Positions 1 to 8,545 of a stretch of DNA of 64,000 bases are shown here, in pieces. Position numbers and translations under genes: made by a program. Position 1 is the first letter of the stretch; every line of letters starts with the position of its first letter. Source of the DNA: JAANXG01 sp049583715 (lineage in GTDB: Bacteria > Pseudomonadota > Gammaproteobacteria > Arenicellales > JAANXG01); the NCBI GenBank assembly GCA_049583715.1, contig JBAUWJ010000279.1:1-64000 (forward strand), read 5' to 3'. The notes beneath the pieces were generated by a model. It made no database searches and was not told where the DNA came from. It saw only the letters and a program-made list of their open reading frames with translations.

Positions 1-1
1 A

Positions 2-78
2 TGGCGCGCCCGGAGAGATTCGAACTCCCGACCACCTGGTTCGTAGCCAGGTACTCTATCCAACTGAGCTACGGGCGC
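2..78 (-). tRNA. tRNA-Arg (anticodon ACG)
   Basis: The complement folds as a full cloverleaf: a 7-bp acceptor stem GCGCCCG/CGGGCGC, discriminator G, encoded CCA at positions 4-2, and anticodon loop CTACGAA giving anticodon ACG. The wobble A is the usual substrate of the adenosine deaminase TadA, which is also encoded here at 43.4 kb. It lies downstream of csrA and tRNA-Ser(GCT) in the same direction, a common gammaproteobacterial arrangement. Confidence 0.97.
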
Positions 79-201
79 GTTAACGGATTGGATACGAGAA
101 ACCGGAGCCGCGGGGCCGACAGGCGCATCATGCCGACATTGGATGAATAGCGTAGTCGAACCACCGCGACAGAGTCCAGACTCCGTTGTCCGGTTTTCAG
201 A

Positions 202-295
202 TGGCGGAGAGAGAGGGATTCGAACCCTCGATGGAGCTATTAACCCCATACTCCCTTAGCAGGGGAGCGCCTTCAGCCGACTCGGCCATCTCTCC
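202..295 (-). tRNA. tRNA-Ser (anticodon GCT)
   Basis: A class II tRNA of 94 nt with acceptor stem GGAGAGA/TCTCTCC, a long variable arm, T-arm GGTTCGAATCC and encoded CCA at 204-202. The anticodon loop CTGCTAA gives GCT, which reads AGC and AGU. No TTGCAA-type promoter like that of the other two serine tRNAs here is visible upstream, so it may be cut from a csrA read-through transcript (inference). Confidence 0.97.
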
Positions 296-312
296 GGAAA
301 CTCTTGCTCGTA

Positions 313-335
313 CCGGGGCTTTCGTCCTGCCCCGG
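313..335 (-). terminator. Hairpin between csrA and tRNA-Ser(GCT)
   Basis: A 7-bp perfect stem CCGGGGC/GCCCCGG (313-319 with 329-335) sits just after the csrA stop codon. It has no T-run, so it is a weak terminator at best and could instead be a processing site. Confidence 0.3.
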
Positions 336-343
336 GGGGCAGC

Positions 344-562
344 CTAACTTTCCTCGGGCTGCTCGGCAACGTTGCCCGCTGCCGCCTCCTTCATTCGCTC
401 TTCCTGCTTGATCCTTTCGTAGATCTCCTCCCGGTGTACCGGGATCTCTTTCGGGGCATTTATGCCGATCCGAACCTGATTACCCTTGATTCCAAGGACC
501 GTCACCTGAACATCGTCTCCGATGTTCAGGGTTTCGCCGATACGGCGCGTCAGAATTAACAT
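344..562 (-). CDS. csrA: Carbon storage regulator CsrA
   Basis: A 72-residue RNA-binding dimer that recognises GGA motifs in mRNA leaders and controls translation and stability; it is itself titrated by CsrB/RsmZ-type small RNAs. The start MLILTRRIGET and the EIPVHREEIY region are diagnostic of the family. The start at 562 is chosen because it restores the canonical N-terminus and has a GGAG Shine-Dalgarno about 10 nt upstream; an upstream in-frame codon would add seven residues not found in the family. The Shine-Dalgarno contains a GGA triplet, which would fit autoregulation as known in E. coli (inference). It follows lysC and precedes two tRNA genes. Confidence 0.97.
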   Translation of the reverse strand: MLILTRRIGETLNIGDDVQVTVLGIKGNQVRIGINAPKEIPVHREEIYERIKQEERMKEAAAGNVAEQPEES

Positions 563-598
563 CTCTAGCAGTCTCCATTCCAATTAACCATCGTAGGG

Positions 599-627
599 CG
601 GGGCGTGCACCCCGTGTCACAAGTATA
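599..627 (-). promoter_or_regulatory. Possible csrA promoter (-10) and leader hairpin
   Basis: On the minus strand a TATACT hexamer (627-622) is followed by a CGGGG/CCCCG hairpin (610-614 with 599-603) in the csrA leader. No good -35 is visible at 16-18 bp, so the promoter call is weak. Confidence 0.3.
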
Positions 628-680
628 CATCACCGGTCAAATCCAGCCGAGAGTCTTTTCCGGGGGCGCCTCTGGCGCGC

Positions 681-1901
681 TCAGCCGGCCTGATCCAGGC
701 CGAAGGTTCGATGCAGGGCGCGCACGGCGAGTTCCATGTACTTGTCCTCCACCACAACGGAAACCTTGATCTCGGAAGTCGCGATCATGAGGATGTTGAT
801 GCCCTCGTCAGCCAGGCTCTTGAACATGCGGCTGGCCACCCCTGCGTGGGAACGCATGCCGACACCGACGACGGAGATCTTGGCGATGTTCTCGTCGCCG
901 TCGATGCGCTGCGCCCCCAGCTCGCTCGCGACTCTCTCGAGGATCTGTCTCGCCAGTCGATAGTCGTTGCGATGGACGGTGAACGTGAGATTCGCCATTC
1001 CGTCCTCGCTCACGTTCTGAAGGATGACATCGACGTTGATGTGAGCGTCCGAGATGGGGCCGAGAACCCGGTACGCGATACCGGGCTCGTCGCGTATTCC
1101 CCTGATACTCAGCTTCGCCTCGTTCTGGTCATACGCGATGCCCGAGATCAATGGTTGTTCCACGCCTTTCTCCTCGTAACTGATCAGAGTGCCCGCACCG
1201 GGCTCGAACGATGACAACACCCGCAGCGGTACCTTGTACTTGCCGGCGAACTCCACCGAGCGGGTTTGCAGCACCTTGCTGCCGAGACTGGCAAGCTCCA
1301 GCATCTCCTCGAAGGTGATGCGATCCAGACGCCTCGCCTCGGGCACAACTCTGGGGTCGGCGGTGTAGACCCCGTCGACGTCCGTGTAGATCCGGCACTC
1401 GTCGGCATGCAGGGCGGCAGCCATGGCCACCGCCGTGGTGTCGGAGCCGCCGCGCCCGAGGGTGGTGATGTTGGAGGCTTCGTCCACGCCTTGAAACCCG
1501 GCGACGACCACAACGCGGCCGGCGTCCAGGTCATTGCGTACCCGGGCGCCGTCAATATCCAGGATCCTGGCTTTGCCATATACAGCGTCCGTCCGGATAT
1601 GGACCTGCCCGCCGGTGTACGAGCGCGCATCGCAGCCGCGGGCCGCCAGCGCCATCGACAGCAGGGCAATCGTGACTTGCTCGCCGGTCGCCAACAGTAC
1701 GTCCATCTCCCGGGCCGGGGGGCTGGGATTGATCTGATGCGCCAGGTCAATGAGGCGATTGGTCTCGCCGCTCATGGCCGACACCACGATCACCAGCTTT
1801 TCGCCCGAGCGGTGCATCTTGGCAACGCGTTCGGCGACCGCGTTGATGCGCTCCACCGTACCCACGGATGTGCCGCCGTATTTTTCGACAATCAAAGCCA
1901 T
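681..1901 (-). CDS. lysC: Aspartate kinase with tandem ACT domains
   Basis: Phosphorylates L-aspartate, the first step to lysine, threonine and methionine. The 406-residue protein begins MALIVEKYGGTSVG, the kinase signature; RGGSDTTAVAMAAAL and YTDVDGVYTADPR are further amino-acid-kinase motifs. Two ACT domains follow from about residue 265, so end-product feedback control is expected. The start at 1901 is chosen for the canonical N-terminus; its Shine-Dalgarno is poor. An upstream alternative adds 19 residues of no family resemblance. Spacing to alaS is 167 nt, with a small GCTCC/GGAGC hairpin but no clear terminator. The alaS-lysC-csrA order is typical of gammaproteobacteria. Confidence 0.97.
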   Translation of the reverse strand: MALIVEKYGGTSVGTVERINAVAERVAKMHRSGEKLVIVVSAMSGETNRLIDLAHQINPSPPAREMDVLLATGEQVTIALLSMALAARGCDARSYTGGQVHIRTDAVYGKARILDIDGARVRNDLDAGRVVVVAGFQGVDEASNITTLGRGGSDTTAVAMAAALHADECRIYTDVDGVYTADPRVVPEARRLDRITFEEMLELASLGSKVLQTRSVEFAGKYKVPLRVLSSFEPGAGTLISYEEKGVEQPLISGIAYDQNEAKLSIRGIRDEPGIAYRVLGPISDAHINVDVILQNVSEDGMANLTFTVHRNDYRLARQILERVASELGAQRIDGDENIAKISVVGVGMRSHAGVASRMFKSLADEGINILMIATSEIKVSVVVEDKYMELAVRALHRTFGLDQAG

Positions 1902-2068
1902 GTAAGAGCCAGAGTGAAAGGCGCCACCGGCGCGCTGACGAGGAGGAGAACCAGTCACCAGGATTGACGATGCTCCTGCTCCGGAAGGAGCGGGATTTAA
2001 TCCTTTCCGATCATCCTTGTAAATGACCGCGAGGGAGGTTCGGTGACAGCCGCCCGACCTCGCGTGGG

Positions 2069-4681
2069 TTACGACAATCGCTCACTGACCCACGGCGCGG
2101 CCTCGGCGAGAGCCCGGTCCAGGGACTCGGCGTCCGCCACGCCGCCCTCTGCCATGTCCGGCCGCCCGCCACCCCTGCCATTGCCCACCTGAGCCAGGTG
2201 CCTGACCAGGTCGCCCGCCGGGACCTGGCGGCTGACGGCCTTGCTCACCCCGGCAACGATCTTGAACTTGCCGTCGTTGACGCTTCCGAGGACAACCACG
2301 GACTCCCCCAGCTTATCGCGGTAGCGGTCAATCGCCTGCCGCAGGGATTTCGTGTCCGCGCCGTCCAGGCGCGAGGCCAGAAGCTTCACCCCGTGGATAT
2401 CACGCACCCGCTCCATCAGGTCGCCACCGGCACCGGCCGCGAGCCGGCCCTGAAGCGTCTCCTTCTCTTTCTCGAGCTGCTTGATGCGGTCCAGCGTCTG
2501 CCGCGTCTTGGCCACGACTTCGTCGCGGTGCCCTCGCAGCAGAGCGGCGGTCTCGTCGAGGCTCTCGAGGTGCCGGCGCGTGTACGCCAGTGCGCCGCGT
2601 CCCGTCACCGCGTCTATACGTCGGATACCCGCCGCAATGCCCGTTTCCTGCGTGATCAGGAACGAGCCGATGTCGCCCGTGCGCCGCACATGGGTGCCGC
2701 CGCACAGCTCCAATGAGAAGTCCCCCATTTGAATGACGCGCACCTGTTGGTCGTACTTCTCGCCGAAAAGTGCCTCGGCACCCGCGGCCTTGGCTTCGTC
2801 GAGGTCCGTGATACGGCTGACCACCTCATGGTTCGCCATTACTTCGTCATTCACGAGGTCTTCAATCCGGCGCAGCTCATCCGTCGTCAGTGGGGACGAA
2901 TGAGAGAAGTCGAACCGCAGCCGCGCTGCCTCGACGAGGGACCCTCGCTGGTGCACATGTGAGCCGAGCACGTGCTTCAACGCTGCGTGGAGCAAGTGAG
3001 TGGCCGAATGGTTGCGCATCGTGTCCGCCCGCCGTCCGGCGTCGACCCGGGCCGTCACTTCGTCATTCACGGCCACCCGCCCTTCCACGACACGGCCGAT
3101 GTGTCCGACCACGTTCTTCGCCAGGCTGCGGGTATCCAGTACCTCGACCACCGCCCCGCCACTGGAGCGGAGCTCGCCGGTGTCGCCGACCTGTCCCCCG
3201 CTCTCGGCATAGAACGGCGTGTTGTCCAGCACCAGGATCACCTCGTCGCCCGAGTTGGCCACCTTCACGGGCCTGGCGTCCCGGGACATCGCCGTGATGC
3301 GTCCTTTGTCGCTCAAGGCATCGTAGCCCACGAAACAGGTCCGTCCCGCGGACTCTATGACGTCCCCCGATACCAGCTCGCCGGCCTTGAAGTGGCTGGC
3401 CGCCCTGGCCTGCTCCCGCTGCGCTTCCATGGCCTTGTCGAAGCCCTCCATGTCCACCTCGAGACCTCGCTCGCGGGCGACGTCGGCGGTCAGATCGATC
3501 GGGAAGCCATAGGTGTCGTAGAGTCGGAACGCGACCTCGCCCGGGATTCGACTTCCGGACAGGCCTTCCACTTCTTCCTCGAATATCCGCATGCCCTGCT
3601 CGAGCGTCTCCGCAAAGCGTTCCTCTTCCTGCTTCAGCACATCGATGACCTGTTGTTTCGCGGTCGTCAACTCCGGGTAGGCCGACCCCATCTCGGTGTC
3701 CAGGGGGTCCACCAGCCTGTAGAAGAACGGCGTGCGGCCTCCCAGGCGATAACCGTGGCGAACGGCGCGGCGAATGATGCGCCGCAAAACGTAGCCCCGC
3801 CCCTCGTTGGAGGGCAGCACCCCGTCGGTGATGAGGAAGGCGGTGGAGCGTATGTGATCGGCGAGTACCCTCAGGGATTTGTCCTCCGGGTCCACAGCCC
3901 CGGTGATCTCCTGCGCGGCCTCGATCAGGCGCTTGAACAGATCGATGTCGTAATTGCTGTGCACGCCCTGGAGCACGGTGGCCAGGCGCTCCAATCCCAT
4001 GCCGGTATCCACCGAGGGCCTGGGGAGCGGCTCCATGCTGCCATCCGCCTGGCGATTGAACTGCATGAACACCAGGTTCCAGATCTCGACGTAACGGTCG
4101 CCGTCCTGGTTCGGGCTCCCCGGCGGCCCGCCCGCGATGCCGGGGCCGTGGTCGTAGAAGATTTCGCTGCAGGGGCCGCAGGGACCGGTGTCGCCCATGG
4201 CCCAGAAATTGTCGTGGGCCCCGATCCGGGCGAAACGCGACTCCGGTATCCCGACCTCCTGCAGCCAGATGTCCGCGGCTTCGTCGTCCTCCTCGTAAAC
4301 CGTGGCCCAAAGCCGGTCCTCGGCCAGTCCGAAATCACGGGTCAGCAACTCCCAGGCGTAGTGAATCGCGTCGCGCTTGAAGTAATCCCCAAAGCTGAAA
4401 TTGCCCATCATCTCGAAGAAGGTGTGATGGCGAGCGGTGTATCCGACATTCTCCAGATCGTTGTGCTTGCCGCCGGCGCGCACGCAACGCTGTACGGTGG
4501 CGGCGCGTTTGTAAGCTCTCTTCTCCAGGCCCAGAAAAACGTCCTTGAACTGCACCATGCCCGCGTTCGTGAACAGCAGGGTGGGGTCGTTTCCGGGCAC
4601 GAGCGAGCTGCTCGGCACGACCTCGTGATCGTTCCGCCTGAAGTAGTCGAGAAATGCCTGTCGAATATCCGCTGTCTTCAT
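2069..4681 (-). CDS. alaS: Alanyl-tRNA synthetase
   Basis: Charges tRNA-Ala in the cytoplasm. At 870 residues it is normal for the family. The class II catalytic core opens with TNAGMVQFKDVFLG and ends in the tRNA-recognition region; the editing domain carries the zinc-binding HSATHLLH motif and the partner LCGGTH; the C-Ala domain ends with the invariant GGGRPDMAEGG. The start MKTADIRQAFLDYF at 4681 matches the family; 34 further upstream residues are open but unlike AlaS. GGGCGAC lies about 5 nt before the ATG as a weak ribosome site. It follows recX after 178 nt in which no other feature was recognised. Confidence 0.98.
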   Translation of the reverse strand: MKTADIRQAFLDYFRRNDHEVVPSSSLVPGNDPTLLFTNAGMVQFKDVFLGLEKRAYKRAATVQRCVRAGGKHNDLENVGYTARHHTFFEMMGNFSFGDYFKRDAIHYAWELLTRDFGLAEDRLWATVYEEDDEAADIWLQEVGIPESRFARIGAHDNFWAMGDTGPCGPCSEIFYDHGPGIAGGPPGSPNQDGDRYVEIWNLVFMQFNRQADGSMEPLPRPSVDTGMGLERLATVLQGVHSNYDIDLFKRLIEAAQEITGAVDPEDKSLRVLADHIRSTAFLITDGVLPSNEGRGYVLRRIIRRAVRHGYRLGGRTPFFYRLVDPLDTEMGSAYPELTTAKQQVIDVLKQEEERFAETLEQGMRIFEEEVEGLSGSRIPGEVAFRLYDTYGFPIDLTADVARERGLEVDMEGFDKAMEAQREQARAASHFKAGELVSGDVIESAGRTCFVGYDALSDKGRITAMSRDARPVKVANSGDEVILVLDNTPFYAESGGQVGDTGELRSSGGAVVEVLDTRSLAKNVVGHIGRVVEGRVAVNDEVTARVDAGRRADTMRNHSATHLLHAALKHVLGSHVHQRGSLVEAARLRFDFSHSSPLTTDELRRIEDLVNDEVMANHEVVSRITDLDEAKAAGAEALFGEKYDQQVRVIQMGDFSLELCGGTHVRRTGDIGSFLITQETGIAAGIRRIDAVTGRGALAYTRRHLESLDETAALLRGHRDEVVAKTRQTLDRIKQLEKEKETLQGRLAAGAGGDLMERVRDIHGVKLLASRLDGADTKSLRQAIDRYRDKLGESVVVLGSVNDGKFKIVAGVSKAVSRQVPAGDLVRHLAQVGNGRGGGRPDMAEGGVADAESLDRALAEAAPWVSERLS

Positions 4682-4859
4682 GTCGCCCAAATCGTCTTTG
4701 CCTCGGAAGCCGATTCCGACTTCAACTCCGAGGATTCTACCGGCTTTGCAGCGCCGCTCACAAAGATTCCGAGTGCCTGCCACACTGTATATGAGACGTG
4801 GAGACCCGGATTCAACTTGGTCAGTACGCCGGCGGTGCTCGACCAGGGCAGCGCCGCAC

Positions 4860-5306
4860 TCACGTCTCGATATCCGGAATCACCCGACGCACCTGCTCGG
4901 CCGTGAATCCGCGGGATTGCAGGCCGCGCGCCTGCCGCGCCCACTCCCGGTAATCGCCCGGGCGGCGCCCGAAGCGCTTGTTCCAGACGAGCTCGAGGCG
5001 CGCCACCCAGGTATCGTCGTCGGGCTCGACGAGCTCCTCTATCAGGGTATCGTCAACGCCTTTGACCCGCAGCTCGTGCGCAATCCTCAGCGGTCCGTAG
5101 CCATGCTCCACGCGGCTGCGAACGAGTGACTCGGCGAATCTCCTGTCGCTGAGCAGGCCCTGGGATTCCAAGGCCCCGAGCGCCTCGTCCACCGATGCTC
5201 TGTCGTGACCCTTGGCGGCCAGTCGCTGCCCCAGCTCATGCACACTGTACTCGCGGCGAGCCAGCCAACGCATGGCCTGAGCCAGCAACGGGTCGTCGCC
5301 GCTCAT
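4860..5306 (-). CDS. recX: Regulatory protein RecX
   Basis: A 148-residue modulator that caps or inhibits RecA filaments. It shows the three-helix repeats of the family (AMRWLARREYSVHELGQRL near the N-terminus, then SLVRSRVEHGYGP and AHELRVKGV). It begins 24 nt after recA on the same strand, so the two are almost surely co-transcribed. Length and content are ordinary. Confidence 0.95.
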   Translation of the reverse strand: MSGDDPLLAQAMRWLARREYSVHELGQRLAAKGHDRASVDEALGALESQGLLSDRRFAESLVRSRVEHGYGPLRIAHELRVKGVDDTLIEELVEPDDDTWVARLELVWNKRFGRRPGDYREWARQARGLQSRGFTAEQVRRVIPDIET

Positions 5307-5330
5307 TCACCGGCGCCCATGCACCGCGGT

Positions 5331-6476
5331 TCAGGCGTCGGCGCTTTCCGCACTGCTCTTGCGTTTGCCGCCTTTGGACCTGCCGGCCGTCCCGCCCTCG
5401 CCCGATGAGCCATTGGCGCTCCCGTCCCCGGGCGTATCCGTGCTCGCCGCCGGCTCATCCCTGCCGGCACCGCCGCGGACCGGCAAACCGAGCGCGGAGC
5501 GGATCCGCTTCTCGATCTCGGCGCTGGTCTCCGGATGATCCTTCAGGAACTGCCGGGCGTTGTCCTTGCCCTGGCCGATGCGCTCTCCTTCGTAGCTGTA
5601 CCAGGCACCGGACTTCTCGACCACGCCGTTTTCCACGCCGAGGTCGATGAACTCGCCCTCCCGCGAGATGCCTTCGTTGTAGAGCACGTCGAATTCGGTC
5701 TGCTTGAAAGGCGGCGCGACCTTGTTCTTCACCACCTTGACGCGCGTCTGATTGCCGAGCACTTCATCGCCCTTCTTGATCGCCCCGATGCGCCGTATGT
5801 CGAGGCGCACGGACGAGTAGAATTTGAGCGCGTTGCCCCCGGTCGTGGTCTCCGGGTTGCCGAACATGACCCCTATCTTCATGCGGATCTGGTTGATGAA
5901 TATCACCAGCGTGTTGGAGCGCTTGATGTTGGCGGTCAGCTTGCGCAGGGCCTGGGACATCAACCGGGCCTGGAGACCCATGTGCGAATCGCCCATCTCG
6001 CCCTCGATCTCCGCCTTCGGGGTGAGGGCGGCCACCGAGTCGATCACCACCACGTCCACCGCCGCCGAGCGCACCAGCATATCGGCGATTTCGAGGGCCT
6101 GCTCCCCGGTGTCGGGCTGGGACACCAGCAAATCCTCCACGTTGACACCGAGGCGCCCGGCGTAGCCGGGGTCGAGGGCGTGCTCGGCATCTATGAACGC
6201 CGCCGTGCCCCCGAGCCTCTGGGCCTGGGCGATCACGGACAGGGTCAAGGTGGTCTTCCCGGACGACTCCGGCCCGTAAATCTCCACCACGCGCCCGCGC
6301 GGCAGGCCGCCGATTCCGAGGGCAATATCGAGTCCCAGCGAGCCGGTGGGCACCGCCTCTACGTCCTTGGCAACTCCGGCGTCGCCCATGCGCATCACGG
6401 AGCCCTTGCCGAACTGCCGTTCGATCTGGCCCAGGGCCGCCTGCAAAGCCTTCTGTTTGTCTTCGTCCACACTCAT
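5331..6476 (-). CDS. recA: Recombinase RecA
   Basis: ATP-dependent strand-exchange protein and co-protease for the SOS response. The 381-residue sequence contains Walker A GPESSGKT near residue 68, the Walker B region VVVIDSVAAL, and DNA-binding loops including MGLQARLMSQAL and NQIRMKIGVMFGNPETTTGG. The C-terminal tail of about 45 residues is long, rich in Gly, Ser and Glu, and ends with a basic KGGKRK patch before a short acidic end, unlike the compact acidic tail of E. coli. The ATG start aligns with E. coli RecA (MAIDENKQ against MSVDEDKQ), but the Shine-Dalgarno touches this ATG; see the separate site entry. No LexA-type box was seen upstream. Confidence 0.98.
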   Translation of the reverse strand: MSVDEDKQKALQAALGQIERQFGKGSVMRMGDAGVAKDVEAVPTGSLGLDIALGIGGLPRGRVVEIYGPESSGKTTLTLSVIAQAQRLGGTAAFIDAEHALDPGYAGRLGVNVEDLLVSQPDTGEQALEIADMLVRSAAVDVVVIDSVAALTPKAEIEGEMGDSHMGLQARLMSQALRKLTANIKRSNTLVIFINQIRMKIGVMFGNPETTTGGNALKFYSSVRLDIRRIGAIKKGDEVLGNQTRVKVVKNKVAPPFKQTEFDVLYNEGISREGEFIDLGVENGVVEKSGAWYSYEGERIGQGKDNARQFLKDHPETSAEIEKRIRSALGLPVRGGAGRDEPAASTDTPGDGSANGSSGEGGTAGRSKGGKRKSSAESADA

Positions 6477-6480
6477 CTCC
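6468..6480 (-). promoter_or_regulatory. recA ribosome-binding site with start ambiguity
   Basis: On the minus strand GGAG (6480-6477) is directly followed by ATG (6476-6474), AGT and GTG (6470-6468). The GGAG has zero spacing to the ATG but a normal 6-nt spacing to the in-frame GTG at codon 3. Homology favours the ATG; the ribosome site favours the GTG. Confidence 0.6.
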
Positions 6481-6693
6481 GAGAAATTGACAGTGATGAA
6501 GCCCCGCGAATCGTCGAATCGTCAGGACCCCCTTCTTGGGAGCGGTTTCGACCGCAATTGAAGCCGGTATCCCCGGTGCGAAGCCGCTCCCTCATGCTCT
6601 CCGGCGCCGCAGCCCCTTCCTGGTCGCAATGGCGCAGCATGCGTTCCTATCTCTACGCCACCGGCCCCCTGGGGGCATCACCTCGACGGGCGA

Positions 6694-7272
6694 TTATTTC
6701 ATATCGCCATCAGCGGACCAACGATCGAGCACCGAGTATTGTGCACCGGTTGGAGTCAACAAGGATTCCACCAGGCAGAAGTCATCGATACGCCATTCCA
6801 CGCACCGGTGCGCCCAGCGAGGTTTGCGGTGCGCCTTTCGGTACAAGGTCACATGCGGCACGAAAGGCCTCTCCTCCACACCGAACCCGAGGCGGCGCAG
6901 CCGGTCCCGCAAACCCTCCGCCAGGGCCGACAAAGCGGTGCAGCCGTCACGGGAGCCCGCCCACACGATCCGTGAACGTTTCCAGAAGCCTATTCGGTCC
7001 AGCGTCAAGCTCGCGCCGGTCCATCCCGTGTCGTTCCCCACCTTACGGATGGCGTCCAACTGCCTACTGTCCAGAACCCCGAGGAACACCAGGGTAATAT
7101 GCAGGTTGGCGGCCTCAACGCGCCGCGCCGGCGGGTCCGTGCGGACCTCCCCCGCCCACTCCGCCAGCCGCGCCCGGACTGCGGCATCCGGCCACACCGC
7201 GAAGAAGCAACGCCTCTCCGCAACGTTTTCGGCCCGGCTCTCGCTCGTGGTCCCGGCTGTGGATTCGACCAT
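6694..7272 (-). CDS. thpR: RNA 2',3'-cyclic phosphodiesterase (LigT/2H family)
   Basis: A small 2H phosphoesterase, 192 residues, with the two catalytic tetrapeptides HITL (about residue 57) and HVTL (about residue 139). Family members hydrolyse 2',3'-cyclic phosphates at RNA ends and can ligate tRNA halves in vitro. The N-terminal 18 residues before RRCFFAVWP are poorly conserved and a later start is possible. It lies between pncC (21 nt upstream) and recA (217 nt downstream), where many gammaproteobacteria have pncC directly beside recA. Confidence 0.93.
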   Translation of the reverse strand: MVESTAGTTSESRAENVAERRCFFAVWPDAAVRARLAEWAGEVRTDPPARRVEAANLHITLVFLGVLDSRQLDAIRKVGNDTGWTGASLTLDRIGFWKRSRIVWAGSRDGCTALSALAEGLRDRLRRLGFGVEERPFVPHVTLYRKAHRKPRWAHRCVEWRIDDFCLVESLLTPTGAQYSVLDRWSADGDMK

Positions 7273-7293
7273 CCCGTCAACACCCCGCCCCGC

Positions 7294-7791
7294 TCAAGAG
7301 CCCCGCATTCGCCCCAGCATTCCCTCGATGGCCTCCTCGATCGCCGCCGAGCGAACCGTGCGCCGGTCCCCCTCGAGTCGGCGGACGCGAGTCGTCGTAG
7401 GGCCGCCTTCCACGGCCCACGCAAACACGACGGTACCAACCGGCTTGTCGGCCGTGCCGCCAGTGGGCCCCGCGATCCCTGTTACGGCCAACGCCGCCTG
7501 CGCCCGGCTGTGCACCAGCGCGCCCTCGGCCATTTCCCGGGCGGTCTCCTCGCTGACGGCGCCGCAGCGCTGGATCGTAGCCGCGGCGACTCCCAGCATT
7601 TCCTGCTTGGCTTCGTTGCTGTAGGTGACGAAACCGCGTTCGAACCAGAGCGAGCTGCCGGAGAGCTCCGTCAGCGCCTCGGCGATCCCGCCGCCAGTAC
7701 AGGATTCGGCCGTCGTGCACATCCATCCCCTGTCGAGCAGTTCCCGTCCCAGATCTTCCACGAGGGCGAGCAAGGTGCTTCGTTCAGTCAT
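7294..7791 (-). CDS. pncC: Nicotinamide-nucleotide amidase (CinA C-terminal domain)
   Basis: Deamidates NMN to nicotinic acid mononucleotide in pyridine-nucleotide recycling. The 165-residue protein has TAESCTGGGIAEALT, YSNEAKQEMLGV, GAVSEETAREMAEGA and GIAGPTGGTADKPVGTV, the full set of conserved blocks. It is the stand-alone form without the MoCF-like N-terminal domain. Its ATG overlaps the rlmB stop codon by 4 nt (7788-7791), so translation is probably coupled. Confidence 0.95.
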   Translation of the reverse strand: MTERSTLLALVEDLGRELLDRGWMCTTAESCTGGGIAEALTELSGSSLWFERGFVTYSNEAKQEMLGVAAATIQRCGAVSEETAREMAEGALVHSRAQAALAVTGIAGPTGGTADKPVGTVVFAWAVEGGPTTTRVRRLEGDRRTVRSAAIEEAIEGMLGRMRGS

Positions 7792-8528
7792 GGGGGGGAA
7801 CGCTGCCTCACTGCCTCGTACATTAGCACGCCGCTCGCCACCGACACGTTCAGGCTCTCCACGCCGCCCAGCATCGGAATCCGGACCAGCCCATCACAGC
7901 TTTCGCGCGTCAGCCGGCGCAAGCCGGTGCCCTCGGCGCCGAGCACCAGGCCAAGTGATCCCGACAGGTCCGCGCCGTAGTAGGGTTGCTCGGTGTTCTG
8001 GTCCGCGCCCAGCAGCCATATCCCCCGCTCCTTCATCCCGGCCATGACGCGCGCGAGGTTCCCGACCCGCGCCACCGGCAGCCACTCCGCCGCGCCACTC
8101 GCGGCCTTGTGCGCCGCCCCCGTCAAATCCGCGGACTCCGACCTCGACAGGATCACCATCCCCGCCCCGGCGGCGTCAGCGTTCCGGATGCACGCCCCGA
8201 GATTCCGCGGGTCCTGCACGCCGTCGAGAACCAGCACCAGCGGCCGCTCCGCCTGCTCCAGCCACCGGTAAACGGCCTTCTCGTCCAGCATCGGTGCCGG
8301 GCGCACCCGCGCCACCACCCCTTGGTGGACGCTCTCCCCCGCGAATCTCTCCAGCGTCCCTTTCCTGCAATCCTCGAACGCCAGCCCCACCGACGCCACC
8401 ATCGCACGCAATCCATTCAGGCGCGCATCGGTCCGCCCCCCATCGAAGTAGACGTTCAACACCCGTTCCGGCGCGCGCCTGAGCAAGGCCTCGACGACAT
8501 GCCATCCATAAACGTAGCTATCGGTCAT
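7788..8528 (-). CDS. rlmB: 23S rRNA (guanosine-2'-O-)-methyltransferase RlmB
   Basis: A SpoU-family knotted methyltransferase of 246 residues that modifies G2251 of 23S rRNA in E. coli. It has the N-terminal substrate-binding domain (VYGWHVVEALL) and the SPOUT motifs NLGACIRNADAAGA, LVLGAEGTGLRRL and IPMLGGVESLNVSVASG. The start at 8528 is chosen for the family N-terminus; 14 further codons upstream run into the hairpin repeat. It lies 214 nt downstream of rnr, a pairing conserved in gammaproteobacteria. Confidence 0.96.
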   Translation of the reverse strand: MTDSYVYGWHVVEALLRRAPERVLNVYFDGGRTDARLNGLRAMVASVGLAFEDCRKGTLERFAGESVHQGVVARVRPAPMLDEKAVYRWLEQAERPLVLVLDGVQDPRNLGACIRNADAAGAGMVILSRSESADLTGAAHKAASGAAEWLPVARVGNLARVMAGMKERGIWLLGADQNTEQPYYGADLSGSLGLVLGAEGTGLRRLTRESCDGLVRIPMLGGVESLNVSVASGVLMYEAVRQRSPP

Positions 8529-8545
8529 ACCTGAGCAATTTTCGT

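Noticed and set aside
1902..2068. Lysine riboswitch before lysC
   Set aside because: The 167-nt leader shows only a small GCTCC/GGAGC hairpin and none of the conserved lysine-riboswitch junction sequence.
2972..4906. 644-codon open frame antisense to alaS
   Set aside because: A shadow of alaS in GC-rich DNA: no ribosome site, no recognisable domain, and alaS is complete on the other strand.
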